NCBI GenBank assembly: GCA_035946735.1
Contig: DASYYZ010000169.1
Span: 75,316-139,315, forward strand
Length of the DNA stretch: 64,000 nt
Source: Gp13-AA77 sp035946735
GTDB lineage: Bacteria > Acidobacteriota > Terriglobia > UBA7540
Direction: 5' to 3'
The position numbers and the translations under genes are program-made. Positions 25,245 through 35,079 of this stretch are shown piece after piece; positions within the stretch are counted from its first letter, which is position 1, and every line of letters starts with the position of its first letter. The notes beneath the pieces are model-generated. The model was given only the letters and a program-made list of their open reading frames with translations. It ran no database searches and was not told the DNA's origin.

Positions 25245-25940
25245 CTACAGAATCTGCCATCCGCCTGCGCCAGACCAGCCTTCTTTACCGATCAAAGGCA
25301 CAAATTGACAAGCCGTGAGCGGCCGGATGAAGGTGGCGCCGCCCATTTTGGTGATCAGCTCGAGTTCCTGCTCTTGACGGCTGCCGATCGGAATCACGAG
25401 GCGTCCTCCCTCCGCCAGTTGATCGATGACCGGCCGCGGTACCGCCGGCGAAGCAGCGGTCACCAGGATTGCGTCATAAGGCGCAGCGGCCGCGTAGCCT
25501 TGGCTGCCGTCGCCGGTCACAACCTCGACCGCGTCGCCATAACCGAGCCGCTGCAGGCGCGCTCGAGCGTCTTCGGCAAGCTCCGGATTCATCTCGATGG
25601 TGTAGACCCTTCCGCCGAGATGGGCGAGGATCGCGGCTTGATAGGCGGTGCCGGTGCCAACCTCGAGCACTCGGTCACCAGGGTGTACGGCGGCGGCTTC
25701 GGTCATCAAGGCCACGATGAAAGGTTGCGAGATGGTTTCCCATGGACCGATGGGAAGCGCCCGGTCCGCGTAAGCCGCTCGAATCTGGTTCTCGGGAACA
25801 AATTCGTGGCGAGGAACCGCCGCCATGGCCGCGAGCACCCGCGGGTCCCGAATGCCGCGCACGCGCAACTGCTCTTCGACCATCGCCTGCCGCTCGGGCT
25901 GAAACGAAACTGCCGTATCCACAAGGTTATTCTCGCTCAT
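25245..25940 (-). CDS. pcm: Protein-L-isoaspartate O-methyltransferase
   Basis: This enzyme repairs isoaspartyl residues in aged proteins using SAM. Family signatures are MVEEQLRVRGIRDPRVLAAM, VPRHEFVPE, LPIGPWETISQPFIVALMTE and VLEVGTGTAYQAAILAHLGG. YDAILVTAASPAVPRPVIDQL is the post-motif region. The 231-residue length is standard. It lies 66 bp downstream of lhr on the same strand. In many bacteria pcm neighbours surE or stationary-phase genes; that context is absent here. Confidence 0.95.
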   Translation of the reverse strand: MSENNLVDTAVSFQPERQAMVEEQLRVRGIRDPRVLAAMAAVPRHEFVPENQIRAAYADRALPIGPWETISQPFIVALMTEAAAVHPGDRVLEVGTGTAYQAAILAHLGGRVYTIEMNPELAEDARARLQRLGYGDAVEVVTGDGSQGYAAAAPYDAILVTAASPAVPRPVIDQLAEGGRLVIPIGSRQEQELELITKMGGATFIRPLTACQFVPLIGKEGWSGAGGWQIL

Positions 25941-26006
25941 AGTATAGCAAGTGATTTCGACCCGCGAGAGTCCAACGAAGAGGGTCTCTTTGCCGGCCAG
26001 AGTTCC

Positions 26007-29000
26007 TCACTGTGCGTGGGAGCTTTGATTTTGCTGGGCCACCGGTGGCCCATCGCTGGCTTTGCGCGGCAAATGATAGCCCAGGGCGCCCGCAACGAAG
26101 CCGGCTGCCTGCAGAACACTTGCCAGCGGGTGCATTGAGGCTGCCACACCGTTGATTTTCGTGATCAGCAGACCGCGCCGCCGGTCGCGCTCGAGTCCAC
26201 GCTCACGATCCTCGGCGGCTTGTGCGTGCTCGTGGTCCGCTCGTTGCCGCAAGGCGCCGGCGACGGCTCGCGCCACTCGCGAGCGGCCGGGCTCGGTCTC
26301 CGGCAGGAACACCTGGATCTCAGGATTGCCGGCCCGCAAATAAGCCGCGAGCGCGCCATTCACCAGAACGACGCTTGCGCCCGCCGTGCGAGTGAGCGCC
26401 GACTCGCTCTGGGGCCACTTGAGGAGCGCGCCCCACGGGTTGGCGGGATCGGTGGCGGCCAGAGCAATGACTTCCGGTATTTCAGGCTCCTCGACGAGCG
26501 CGCGCAGCAGTTCGAGCGCCGCGGGCTTCGCGAACTGGGTGGCGCCGAGTCCGGCCACAAACATCCCTCGTCGTACGCGTGCACTTTCCTCCATCGCCTT
26601 CAGGACCGGGTAGACAGCGCTGAATCCGCCGGTGATATTTTCCGTCGCCGGCGCCTCGCGCACCAGCACTCCGTACCGCTGCAAGAGCGATTTTGCAAGC
26701 GCGTCCGCGAGGTCGGTCGCCGATACCTGCTTCGAAATCCGGTGTTCCAGCAAACTCCACCGTCCTTGCGCCCGCGCCGGGCCGGAGCGGCCTGCCCGGC
26801 GCGAACGAAACTGCGACGGCGGCGGACTCCGCCGCTTTCTTCCACGACCCACGAAGGCTCGCAACGCCCCAAAAGCGTCATTGGTGATGAGCCCTTGCCA
26901 GACCAAGTCCCAAAGCGCGTCGATCGTCTCGCCCGGATAGCCAGCACCGGACGCATCGTGAATCGCGGGAAAGAACGAGGCGCCGTTCTGACGAAGGAAC
27001 TCAAGAATCAGGCGAGTCCGGTCCGCTGTGCGTTGTCCATTGTCTTCGGGTAGCACATCAGGCTTCGGGCTTTTCGAAGTCTGCGGTTCCTCTTCGGGGA
27101 CTACGAAAGACCGCAGAGTTTCTGAAGAGCGCAACTCGGCGCTACCCCTCTCGTCTCCCGATTCCCTCCTTCCGTACCTGGGTCGCCACAATGCAGACAG
27201 ATGATCCGCCAGGTAAAGCGCCACGCGCCCATCGCGATCACCGAGAGCCTCAACACCGCACCACACGACCTCACCGGCCGCCAGCAGCATGTCGAGATCG
27301 TCAGGGCGGTAGCCACGTACACGCGCGGGCAAAATCTCAGATTCGAGCGCGGATGCGACGAGCGGCGCGCCCTCCAGGCTCTCCGAAGCGTCAAGCAACG
27401 CGTCCAAACCCGGCCGCGGCCGGGCCGCGCCCTGCCAATGCGTGAGCAGGCGCGCGTAGGTCTGCGGCTCGACGGGCTCAATCTGGCGGCGCAGGATTGC
27501 AAGAGATCGCCGGCGAATCCGCCGCAAGACTTCTGCGTCGCACCACTCACACGCATCGCCGATTGGACCACCCGGCCGAAAAGCTCCTTCAAGCACCCGA
27601 CCGCGCGTCGCAAGGCGCTTCAGAGTTGCTTCGATGGGCCCCAGTGCAATCCCAAATCGCCGTGCGGGCTCTCGAGCAGTGAATGGGCCGTGCGTTCGCG
27701 CGTAACGGCCGATGAGGTCTTCGAGCGGCTGCGCGGCACTCGCCAGAAAGGCCTCCGGTAAGCCTGGCGGCAGCGGCACGCCCACGGCGTCTCGGTAGCG
27801 AGCGGCGTCTTCGGCCGCGATGTACCGCGTGTCGCCCGCGATGTGCACAGATAGAGCGCGACGCGACCGGGAGAGCGCCAGGATTGACTGTCCCGTTTCA
27901 CGGCTCGCTGATCTTGCTTGAACTTCAGCGCGGGTGAGATCGCCAAGACCGAGTAACAGATCGTGAACGCCGTCCGGGGAGCGGGCCTGACGACGTTCGT
28001 CGAGACACTGCAGTTCGCGCTCTACCTCCTCGATCGCCGCCTGATCCAGCAGCTCGCGCAGGTCAAGATCGCCCAATAGTTCGCGCAAGCGGGTCTGGTC
28101 AATCGTGAGCGCCTGCGCGCGACGCTCCGCCAGTGGCGCGTCTCCGTCGTAGATAAAATTAGCGACATAACCGAACATCAGGGAAGCCGCAAAAGGAGAA
28201 GGCGTCTCCGTGTCCACGGTGACCACGCGCAGCGTCCCGCCTCGAACTCGTTTCAGGGTCGCGACGAGTCCGGGCATGTCAAACACATCGCGCAGGCACT
28301 CACGGTAGGTTTCGAGCAGCAGCGGAAACGACGGGTAAGCGGAGGCCACCGCCAGCAGATCCGCGGACCGCTTGCGCTGTTGCCAGAGTGGTGATCGGAC
28401 ACCAGGACGCCGCCGGGGAAGCAGCAGGGCGCGAGCCGCAGCCTCGCGGAATCGAGCGGCGAAAACAGCCGTTCGTCCGAGTTGCTCCGTGACGAGGGAC
28501 TCGATCTCACCGGGCTCGGGCAAGAGCAACGACGAGTCCGGCGGCTGATCGGTGTCAGGAAGGCGAATCACGAAGCCATCGTCCGTCCACAGAGTTTCGA
28601 CGTCGGTTTCGGCGAAGCGCCCGGTGGCTCGAACGCGAGCGGAGGCCGCCATTGACCAGGGAGCGTGCACACGGCTGCCGAACGGCGAGAGCAGGCACAC
28701 CCGCCAGTCACCCATTTCATCGCGGCAGCGCTCGATGATCAGTGTTTCATCGTCAGGAACGGAGTTGGCGGTTGCGGCCGCCTGATCGCCAAGATAGGCC
28801 AGAAGGTTCTCGGCTGCAGATTCGCTGAGCCCATGGTCGCGGATCAGCCGGCCGACGGCGGCCTGCGGCGGTAAAGCTCGTAAGGTGCGCACGAGTTCAC
28901 CGATGGCGCGGCCGAATTCCAGCGGCCGGCCGAGAGCGTCCCCGTGCCAGAAAGGCATTTTGCCGGGCTCGCCGGGCGCGGGCGAAACCAGCACGCGATC

Positions 29001-30851
29001 ATGCGTGATCTCCTCGATCCGCCAGGTGGAAGCGCCGAGAACAAACGTTTCGCCCACGCGGCTTTCAAACACCATCTCCTCGTCCAGTTCGCCAACCCGC
29101 GCCGAGCCCTTTGCCGCGCCGGCATGGAAGACTCCGTACAGGCCGCGATCCGGAATCGTGCCGCCGTTGGTCACCGCCAGCCTTTGCGCTCCGGCACGCG
29201 CGGATAGCGTGTTGGCTATCCGGTCCCAGTTGATCCGCGGCCGGAGTTCAGCGAAATCGTCCGATGGATAGAGCCCCGAAAGCATATCGAGCACGCCTTC
29301 GAATAACTCTCGTCCGAGACCAGCGAACGGCGCCGCCCGGCGCACCAGAGCCAGAGCCTCCTCGAGATTCCAGTCCTCAAGCGCGACCATGGCGACAATC
29401 TGTTGGGCCAGAACGTCGAGCGGAAGGCGCGGGTAGCGCACCGATTCGATGCGACCATCGAGCATCGCGCGCGTCGAAGCGGCACAGGCCACAAGATCGC
29501 CGCGGTACTTGGGGAAGATGATCCCAAGGCTGGTGGCGCCCGCCTGATGACCGCCGCGGCCGATCCGCTGCAGGCCGGAGGCAATCGAGGGGGGCGCCTC
29601 GATCTCGATCACGAGATCAATCGCGCCCATGTCGATGCCCAGTTCGAGCGACGAGGTGGCCACCAGGCCGCGCAGCGTTCCCGCCTTGAGCTGGTCTTCC
29701 ACCACCACGCGTTCCTCGCGCGCGAGCGACCCATGATGGGCGCGTACGAGCGGCTCGCCCGCGAAATCGTTCAAGGCTCCGGCCAGACGCTCCGCAAGCC
29801 GCCGGCTGTTGACGAAAAGAAGCGTAGAACGATGCGCCCGGATCAGTTCCACCAGTCGCGGATGAATGGCAGCCCAGATGGACGTGCGAACCGGACCTTG
29901 AGAAGCTGCGCCGCTCGGAATAGGGTTGAACTCTCCGATGCGAGCCATGTCCTCCACAGGCACTTCTACGGTGAGTTCGAGGCGCTTTCGCTCGCCGGTG
30001 TCGACTAGCGTCACGGGACGGTAGCTGATCGCCGCCGCCTCATCTGGTGAAGAATCCGTGTCTCGGACTTCGGCCGGGCGCGGCTTTCGTCCTGTCGCAG
30101 CGGTGAGGGCCGCAACCGCGGCGCCCGAGCTTTGCCCGTGCGGCTTGCCTGCAACCTGAGGCCCCGCCCCACCCAAAAAGCGCGCCACCTCATCGAGCGG
30201 ACGCTGCGTAGCCGAGAGGCCGATCCTCTGCAACGGGCGCCCGCAGAGGTGCTCCAGGCGCTCGATCGAGAGGGCGAGGTGGGCTCCGCGCTTGCTCGGC
30301 ACCAGCGCGTGAATCTCATCCAGGATGAACGTGTCGACCGAGCGCAACGCTTCGCGCGCATTGGAAGTGAGCAGCAAATACAGCGATTCCGGAGTGGTGA
30401 TCAGAATATCGGAAGGCTCGCGACTGAAACGGGCACGCTCGGCAACAGGAGTGTCACCGGTGCGGATCGCCACCATGGGCTGGAAGTAGGGCTCCGCGCG
30501 AGCACTCGCCGCATGAGCGATTCCCACCAGCGGTGCGCGAAGGTTGCGCTCCACATCCACGGCAAGCGCCTTGAGTGGTGACACGTACAGGATTCGGCAG
30601 CGCCGGCGTTTTTCGGGCGGGGGCTCGAACATCAGCCGCTCCAGGCACCAGAGAAAAGCTGTTAACGTCTTGCCCGTTCCTGTGGGTGCGACGATAAGCG
30701 TGGATTCCCCACGTACGATGGGAGGCCAACCGAGACGTTGGGGCGCTGTGGGTGCCGGGAACGAAGCGCGAAACCAATCCTGGATTGCAGGGTGAAACAG
30801 CGCCAGCGAATCCTGGCCGGAACTAGGCTTTGCACGGGAAGGGCGGCGCAT
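26007..30851 (-). CDS. lhr: Large ATP-dependent helicase Lhr
   Basis: This is a very large superfamily 2 helicase of the Lhr family, a 3'-5' DNA or RNA:DNA helicase linked to DNA repair. Walker A is IVAPTGTGKTLTAF, the DEIH box is FILDEIHALVPSKRGAHL, motif III is RIGLSATQRPLDEV, and motif VI is LQRIGRGGHQAGA. The winged-helix and Lhr core follow, then a long C-terminal region ending near residue 1614, consistent with the E. coli-type long form. A repeat-encoded segment (E-D-N-G-Q-R-T-A-D-R-T-R-L) lies about 1270 residues in, between structured regions. No neighbour suggests an operon beyond pcm. Confidence 0.95.
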   Translation of the reverse strand: MRRPSRAKPSSGQDSLALFHPAIQDWFRASFPAPTAPQRLGWPPIVRGESTLIVAPTGTGKTLTAFLWCLERLMFEPPPEKRRRCRILYVSPLKALAVDVERNLRAPLVGIAHAASARAEPYFQPMVAIRTGDTPVAERARFSREPSDILITTPESLYLLLTSNAREALRSVDTFILDEIHALVPSKRGAHLALSIERLEHLCGRPLQRIGLSATQRPLDEVARFLGGAGPQVAGKPHGQSSGAAVAALTAATGRKPRPAEVRDTDSSPDEAAAISYRPVTLVDTGERKRLELTVEVPVEDMARIGEFNPIPSGAASQGPVRTSIWAAIHPRLVELIRAHRSTLLFVNSRRLAERLAGALNDFAGEPLVRAHHGSLAREERVVVEDQLKAGTLRGLVATSSLELGIDMGAIDLVIEIEAPPSIASGLQRIGRGGHQAGATSLGIIFPKYRGDLVACAASTRAMLDGRIESVRYPRLPLDVLAQQIVAMVALEDWNLEEALALVRRAAPFAGLGRELFEGVLDMLSGLYPSDDFAELRPRINWDRIANTLSARAGAQRLAVTNGGTIPDRGLYGVFHAGAAKGSARVGELDEEMVFESRVGETFVLGASTWRIEEITHDRVLVSPAPGEPGKMPFWHGDALGRPLEFGRAIGELVRTLRALPPQAAVGRLIRDHGLSESAAENLLAYLGDQAAATANSVPDDETLIIERCRDEMGDWRVCLLSPFGSRVHAPWSMAASARVRATGRFAETDVETLWTDDGFVIRLPDTDQPPDSSLLLPEPGEIESLVTEQLGRTAVFAARFREAAARALLLPRRRPGVRSPLWQQRKRSADLLAVASAYPSFPLLLETYRECLRDVFDMPGLVATLKRVRGGTLRVVTVDTETPSPFAASLMFGYVANFIYDGDAPLAERRAQALTIDQTRLRELLGDLDLRELLDQAAIEEVERELQCLDERRQARSPDGVHDLLLGLGDLTRAEVQARSASRETGQSILALSRSRRALSVHIAGDTRYIAAEDAARYRDAVGVPLPPGLPEAFLASAAQPLEDLIGRYARTHGPFTAREPARRFGIALGPIEATLKRLATRGRVLEGAFRPGGPIGDACEWCDAEVLRRIRRRSLAILRRQIEPVEPQTYARLLTHWQGAARPRPGLDALLDASESLEGAPLVASALESEILPARVRGYRPDDLDMLLAAGEVVWCGVEALGDRDGRVALYLADHLSALWRPRYGRRESGDERGSAELRSSETLRSFVVPEEEPQTSKSPKPDVLPEDNGQRTADRTRLILEFLRQNGASFFPAIHDASGAGYPGETIDALWDLVWQGLITNDAFGALRAFVGRGRKRRSPPPSQFRSRRAGRSGPARAQGRWSLLEHRISKQVSATDLADALAKSLLQRYGVLVREAPATENITGGFSAVYPVLKAMEESARVRRGMFVAGLGATQFAKPAALELLRALVEEPEIPEVIALAATDPANPWGALLKWPQSESALTRTAGASVVLVNGALAAYLRAGNPEIQVFLPETEPGRSRVARAVAGALRQRADHEHAQAAEDRERGLERDRRRGLLITKINGVAASMHPLASVLQAAGFVAGALGYHLPRKASDGPPVAQQNQSSHAQ
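27016..27046. repeat. GGACAACG-type repeat inside lhr
   Basis: On the coding strand this reads GACAATGGACAACGCACAGC followed by GGACCGGAC. It encodes D-N-G-Q-R-T-A-D and is a degenerate copy of the repeat at 12229-12254 in pyrD. Confidence 0.6.
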
Positions 30852-31042
30852 TCGAGATCGAGCTTAGCATCAAAATTGTCCGCCGGAACGGCATTCAGTT
30901 CCTGCGGCGCCAGAGCATTGAGATTCCGGGCGTAGCACGGGAGGACCAATTCACCCGTCGACCGGTAATCGTGTAGTTAGGCAGACAAGCCCCGCGCATG
31001 CGCACAGGGGCCGTCCCTTGATCCTGCAGTCGCTTGACCGTT

Positions 31043-31810
31043 CTACTTGATCGACATATGAGTGACGTGCAGCAGGAAGTCGCGGTGATCTTCACCATTC
31101 GTCATCGTTGCCACGGCGGCGCCGATGGCCCGATCCTTCCCGAGCGCCGCTTCCAGCGCGTCCTCCGCCTTGTCGAGGCCGTTCGCGTCCGCCGTGGTAA
31201 AGACCATGCTGACGAGGCCCGGCGTTTCCGTGTGGTAGTCTTCGCTCGAAACCGAATATGACACGATGGAACCGTCGGCCACCAGTCTTTCCATCACGGG
31301 AACGATCGTGCTGTTCATCAGATCATTGAAGGCGCGGTCCTCGCCCGGCTTCACGTGCCAATCGGAGCCGGATAGGTACCCGTTCTCGTAATTGCCCGAT
31401 CGTCCATTATGGGTGCGGCTGATCAGAATGTAGTCTCTGTGCTTGGAATTAGCCTCCACGGGCGACGTTGTGAGCCCCAGCGCGTAGATCTGCTCCAGGG
31501 CCTTCATCAGCTTGCCTTCGGAGCTGGCGGTGAACCAGCTTCCGTGCGTCGGCACGCCTTCCTGGTGAATGAGATTGGCAAAGGTGGCGTATTCAAGGAT
31601 GTCACCGTTCGCCACCATTTTTTCCATCAGCGGACGCTCCTGGTCAGCGAGCTTCACCATGTCTGGCCACTGTGCGCGCGGCACCTCCCACTCCGCAACA
31701 TATGTATATACGGGCGGCTTGTCCCCGTCGCTCTGAGCCCGCAGCGACGTGCCTGCTGCTATCGTCGCCAACATCATCAGACCTGCACACGTAATCATTC
31801 GCTTTTGCAT
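31043..31810 (-). CDS. Secreted protein with two tandem similar domains, function unknown
   Basis: This 255-residue protein has an N-terminal signal peptide (basic start, L-M-M-L-A-T-I-A-A-G, A-Q cleavage region). The mature part consists of two related ~95-residue halves. W-E-V-P...P-L-M-E-K-M-V-A-N-G-D-I-L-E-Y in the first aligns with W-H-V-K-P...P-V-M-E-R-L-V-A-D-G-S-I-V-S-Y in the second. Each is followed by a strand and a helix ending A-L/A-L-G. The pattern suggests a tandem alpha/beta ferredoxin-like (dimeric alpha-beta barrel) fold. It is probably periplasmic; catalytic residues are not evident. Confidence 0.75.
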   Translation of the reverse strand: MQKRMITCAGLMMLATIAAGTSLRAQSDGDKPPVYTYVAEWEVPRAQWPDMVKLADQERPLMEKMVANGDILEYATFANLIHQEGVPTHGSWFTASSEGKLMKALEQIYALGLTTSPVEANSKHRDYILISRTHNGRSGNYENGYLSGSDWHVKPGEDRAFNDLMNSTIVPVMERLVADGSIVSYSVSSEDYHTETPGLVSMVFTTADANGLDKAEDALEAALGKDRAIGAAVATMTNGEDHRDFLLHVTHMSIK

Positions 31811-31920
31811 ATTGCTCCCTTGTGTGGAATTCGGCGAGGATTACTCGCCTGCAAGATGTTAACAGACAGCCTGTACATTGACGAGTTACAGGGGCGGGTT
31901 TTAAGCCAGCCCCCGCGCCT

Positions 31921-31960
31921 GCGAGATTCCTCGTCGCCTGCGGCTCCTCGGAATGACAGC
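31921..31960. repeat. Dispersed-type repeat with ATTCC/GGAAT inverted ends
   Basis: GATTCCTCGTCGCCTGCGGC then TCCTCGGAATGACA has the form of the dispersed intergenic repeat found in many bacterial genomes (short inverted ends around a GC-rich core). It lies between the M1 peptidase stop and the secreted-protein gene. Confidence 0.4.
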
Positions 31961-32018
31961 CTGGATGAGTTTTCCCGCAGCCTGCGAGCCTAATTGGCCG
32001 GGGTCCTCCTCCTTGGAT

Positions 32019-34529
32019 TTATCGGGCCGTCAGAATTGCGTCTTCATCAATCGTGATGTGCTCGGGACGGGCGGCGCTGGTGAAATGAAAGCGGCCTCCC
32101 AGGTTCGTTACAGGTACGAACACGCGACTTGCGCGTGAGTCGCGTCCGACGGCCGATCGGTAGACCACGTTGACTGGAACCAGCATCTCGAAGCTCGGGT
32201 CCACACCGTGCTGAGTGATCGTTCCTTCCACTCGATAGGATCCATTGACGGCGCGCACCGAGGTTTTCAGCCTGTACTCAGGCAGCCCGGTGGAGTACAC
32301 CCATTCTTTGAAAAACCAATCGAGCTTCCGATCGTGGTCCAGATCCGAGGCGCGCGTCATATACCTCTCCGAATGGCTCAGGAAGTCCTCGGTTGAAGGA
32401 TCGCGGCCACCGTAGGCGGTAACAAAATCCTTCAGCATTTGAAAGAATCGCGCGTCCGAACCCGATTCCGGGTCGGTGAGCAGGAGGCGCATCATCTGAA
32501 TGACCCAGCATGCCTTCTTGTAGACGATCACCTCGTATCCCGTCGGATCGAGCGAGTTGCTGAGCCGCCCTCCCAGCCAGATGGGCCCGGTGGATTCCAC
32601 CGTGTTGCCTTCCTTGTTTTTGGCCATGAGGTCCTGGCGGTAATCTGCCAACAGGTCTCTGAAAAGCCGGTTGCCGTCTTTCTCCTGCCTGAGTTCGAGC
32701 GCGGCGGCGTAGCTGGCGAATCCTTCGGAAAGCCACTGATCGTGGTAGGTTCGCCATCCCACCAGATTGCCCCACCATTGATGTGCGATCTCGTGATCGA
32801 GAGTGGCCCGCTCTTCAATGCCCGCGCGGCCGGATTTGGCGCCAAGCTGAAAAAGCACCGCCGGAGGCAAGAAGGCCAAAGTAGGCAAATAGACGAGACC
32901 TGGCCAGCCCTGGCCGAAGCTGCCCGGCACCTGAGATATGGCGAGCTGCGGATAAGGAAAGGGTCCAAAGAGTGTCTCAAAGTACGTGACCGCCTCAGAG
33001 GCACTGTCCGTGACCGCGCCGATGAGGGCCGAGGGTGACAAGCTCTCGATCGGAGGTGGCGCCACGCGGGGCGCAATTCCCCTGGTGCCGGGTTGCTCGG
33101 CGGTGCTCATCTGGGCTGCCGCCTGCGCCTCCAAGTATTTTCCCTGCAGCGCCATCTCCGCTTCCGGCGTGGCATAGACCTTCACCTGAATTTTCGCAAG
33201 GCTGCGCGTTCTCGAATCATAAGGGCCCAAGTTAAATCCGGCGATGGGGGCGTCCGCGGCGATCCAGTGGCTGTGCCGGTGGTCCTGCGCGGGCGAGTCT
33301 TCCAGGCACCGGCCAGTGGCGACCAGAGTGAGGCGGTCGGGATAATCGAAAGTAAGATCGTAGTCAGATCTCAGGCCTGGGCCCAGATTCGGGTACCAGC
33401 TTTCATGAGCCCCCACATAGAGCACCCCGTTGCCGGCATCGGCAATCACGCCGCCGTGGTAAGTGAACCGAAGATGAAACCTCTCACCGGGAGTGGCCGC
33501 TCGCGGCAAGATTACGGCCACCCAATTGTTGCGTTCGGAAGGCTTGGAAACGAGTGCCCCCTGAAACGCCGGCACGGCAGAATCGTGTTCGTCGCGGACT
33601 TCGGTGACTTCCAAGCTGCCCGAGAGTTCGAAACTGAGAAACCGGCTGGGGGATTGCGCTTCCAGATCGAGATCGGCGCGGCCTTCGAGTGTTCGATCGG
33701 GCCTGATGCGCGTCTCAATGCGGTAGGAGCGCGCATGGACGGGCGCCGTCCAGGCATTCGTCTCACGGCCCTGGTCGGCGCTCTTGAAAGAACACCAGAT
33801 ATCGGTGTAAGGCACTCCATCCTCCTCCCGCACAGCCGACAATTGCACCGCCTCCGGCCGGCGCCCGTCCACCGTCAGTTCAAACGTTCCAAGGCTGGCC
33901 CCCTGAATGGCAGCGCTGAAAAACTCCGGCCTGCGGTCGCTGGTGAGATCGTCGAGGACGCGCAAAGACCGTCCAGAGTTGAGGCGCTGGGCCATCTCGT
34001 TCCAGGCCGAACCGAGCTCCGCCGGCGGTTCCGTGGCCTCGGAATCAGGGGGCCGCGCCTTGCCGAGAAGTTCTGCAACGGTATGATCCGTGAAGCGCAA
34101 AAATGCCGTGGAGAATTTTTCGTCGAGAATCGGGGACTCGGTGAACCAGAGCAGGGATTGCCTTTCTACGGCGTCCGGCGGGACCAACAATATCTCGCCG
34201 TCCCCAAAGAAGGCGGCTCCCGTCACTTCCCCACCCACCTTGTTGAAGAATCCCAGGAAACCGCGATTGAAATAAATGCTGGCGCGATCCCGCGTGATGC
34301 GGGCGTCCCGCAGAAAATAGATGTGGGAAGAATCGATCGAGACGTTGTTTAGCTCGGTGAGCAGCGTACGCGGATCAGGGTTGGTGGTTTCGGTTGCCGT
34401 CGAGCGCACCGGCGCCGCTAGAAACAGAGAGACGGCGAGCGCAAGGCCGGCCAGCGTTCTGGAATAGCAGGAGCGCACCGGCCGCGCTCCTGAGCTTGCC
34501 GCAGGCCTCGACGGGCGCTCACGCCGCAT
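32019..34529 (-). CDS. Secreted M1-family metallo-aminopeptidase
   Basis: The gluzincin zinc motif HEIAHQWWGN is near residue 578, with the third ligand Glu in WLSEGFASYAA eighteen residues later (HExxH-x18-E). The upstream exopeptidase motif of M1 enzymes (GAMEN-like) is not obvious, so substrate binding may differ. A signal peptide (R-T-L-A-G-L-A-L-A-V-S-L-F-L-A-A-P-V-R-S) directs export. The ~430 N-terminal residues form the saddle domain and extra sequence, and the C-terminal 100 residues (Y-R-V-E-G-T-I-T-Q) form a beta domain. The HNH gene lies 7 bp upstream, suggesting co-transcription. Confidence 0.88.
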   Translation of the reverse strand: MRRERPSRPAASSGARPVRSCYSRTLAGLALAVSLFLAAPVRSTATETTNPDPRTLLTELNNVSIDSSHIYFLRDARITRDRASIYFNRGFLGFFNKVGGEVTGAAFFGDGEILLVPPDAVERQSLLWFTESPILDEKFSTAFLRFTDHTVAELLGKARPPDSEATEPPAELGSAWNEMAQRLNSGRSLRVLDDLTSDRRPEFFSAAIQGASLGTFELTVDGRRPEAVQLSAVREEDGVPYTDIWCSFKSADQGRETNAWTAPVHARSYRIETRIRPDRTLEGRADLDLEAQSPSRFLSFELSGSLEVTEVRDEHDSAVPAFQGALVSKPSERNNWVAVILPRAATPGERFHLRFTYHGGVIADAGNGVLYVGAHESWYPNLGPGLRSDYDLTFDYPDRLTLVATGRCLEDSPAQDHRHSHWIAADAPIAGFNLGPYDSRTRSLAKIQVKVYATPEAEMALQGKYLEAQAAAQMSTAEQPGTRGIAPRVAPPPIESLSPSALIGAVTDSASEAVTYFETLFGPFPYPQLAISQVPGSFGQGWPGLVYLPTLAFLPPAVLFQLGAKSGRAGIEERATLDHEIAHQWWGNLVGWRTYHDQWLSEGFASYAAALELRQEKDGNRLFRDLLADYRQDLMAKNKEGNTVESTGPIWLGGRLSNSLDPTGYEVIVYKKACWVIQMMRLLLTDPESGSDARFFQMLKDFVTAYGGRDPSTEDFLSHSERYMTRASDLDHDRKLDWFFKEWVYSTGLPEYRLKTSVRAVNGSYRVEGTITQHGVDPSFEMLVPVNVVYRSAVGRDSRASRVFVPVTNLGGRFHFTSAARPEHITIDEDAILTAR

Positions 34530-34536
34530 GGTGGAA

Positions 34537-35079
34537 TCAGCAGAAAAGGTACTTGCGCCAGCGCTCGTCGGATTTCGCCATCATGCGCATGAGCTGGCGG
34601 CTAGTGTGGAGCGTGAATGGCCGTGGCGGACGCAACAGCTTGAGATCTACTTCCTCCGGAAACCGATCACCCTTGAGATTATTGCAGCGGTGGCAGCAGG
34701 CCACAAGATTATCCCAGTCCGTGTGCCCTCCGCGCGAGCGCGGAATCACGTGGTCAAGCGTAAGCTCTGCCGCCGGCAGGACGCGCGCGCAGAACTGGCA
34801 GGTGTAGCGGTCACGCATCAGGATGTTTTTCCGTGACAGCGCCCGCGTCTGATAGGGAATACGATGAAACTCGCGGAGCCGGATCACCGACGGCACACGA
34901 AAGGCGGCAGAGGTGGAATGGATGAACAGGCCGTCGGCTTCCTCAGTGGTGGCGACGCCCTTGATCACCAGCACTACGGCGCGGCGGACGGGCGTTACGT
35001 TAATGGGCTCATAAGAGGCGTTCAGAACGAGCACCGGAGACTGCATCATCCCATGCGAAGCTTGCGCACCGTCGGACAT
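34537..35079 (-). CDS. HNH endonuclease
   Basis: The 180-residue protein carries an HNH nuclease core: RYTCQFCARVLPAAELTLDHVIPRSRGGHTDWDNLVACCHRCNNLKGDR. Two CxxC pairs bind structural zinc and the D-H-V-I-P plus N-L-V positions form the metal site. The N-terminus (V-L-V-L-N-A-S-Y-E-P-I-N-V) is typical of a widespread housekeeping-type HNH group. No restriction methylase or intein is adjacent. A nicking or repair role is plausible; the target is unknown. Confidence 0.9.
   Translation of the reverse strand: MSDGAQASHGMMQSPVLVLNASYEPINVTPVRRAVVLVIKGVATTEEADGLFIHSTSAAFRVPSVIRLREFHRIPYQTRALSRKNILMRDRYTCQFCARVLPAAELTLDHVIPRSRGGHTDWDNLVACCHRCNNLKGDRFPEEVDLKLLRPPRPFTLHTSRQLMRMMAKSDERWRKYLFC

Noticed and set aside
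33093..34352. Long open frame on the plus strand opposite the M1 peptidase
   Set aside because: It is antisense to a protein with an intact zinc motif and signal peptide, with no family sequence of its own.
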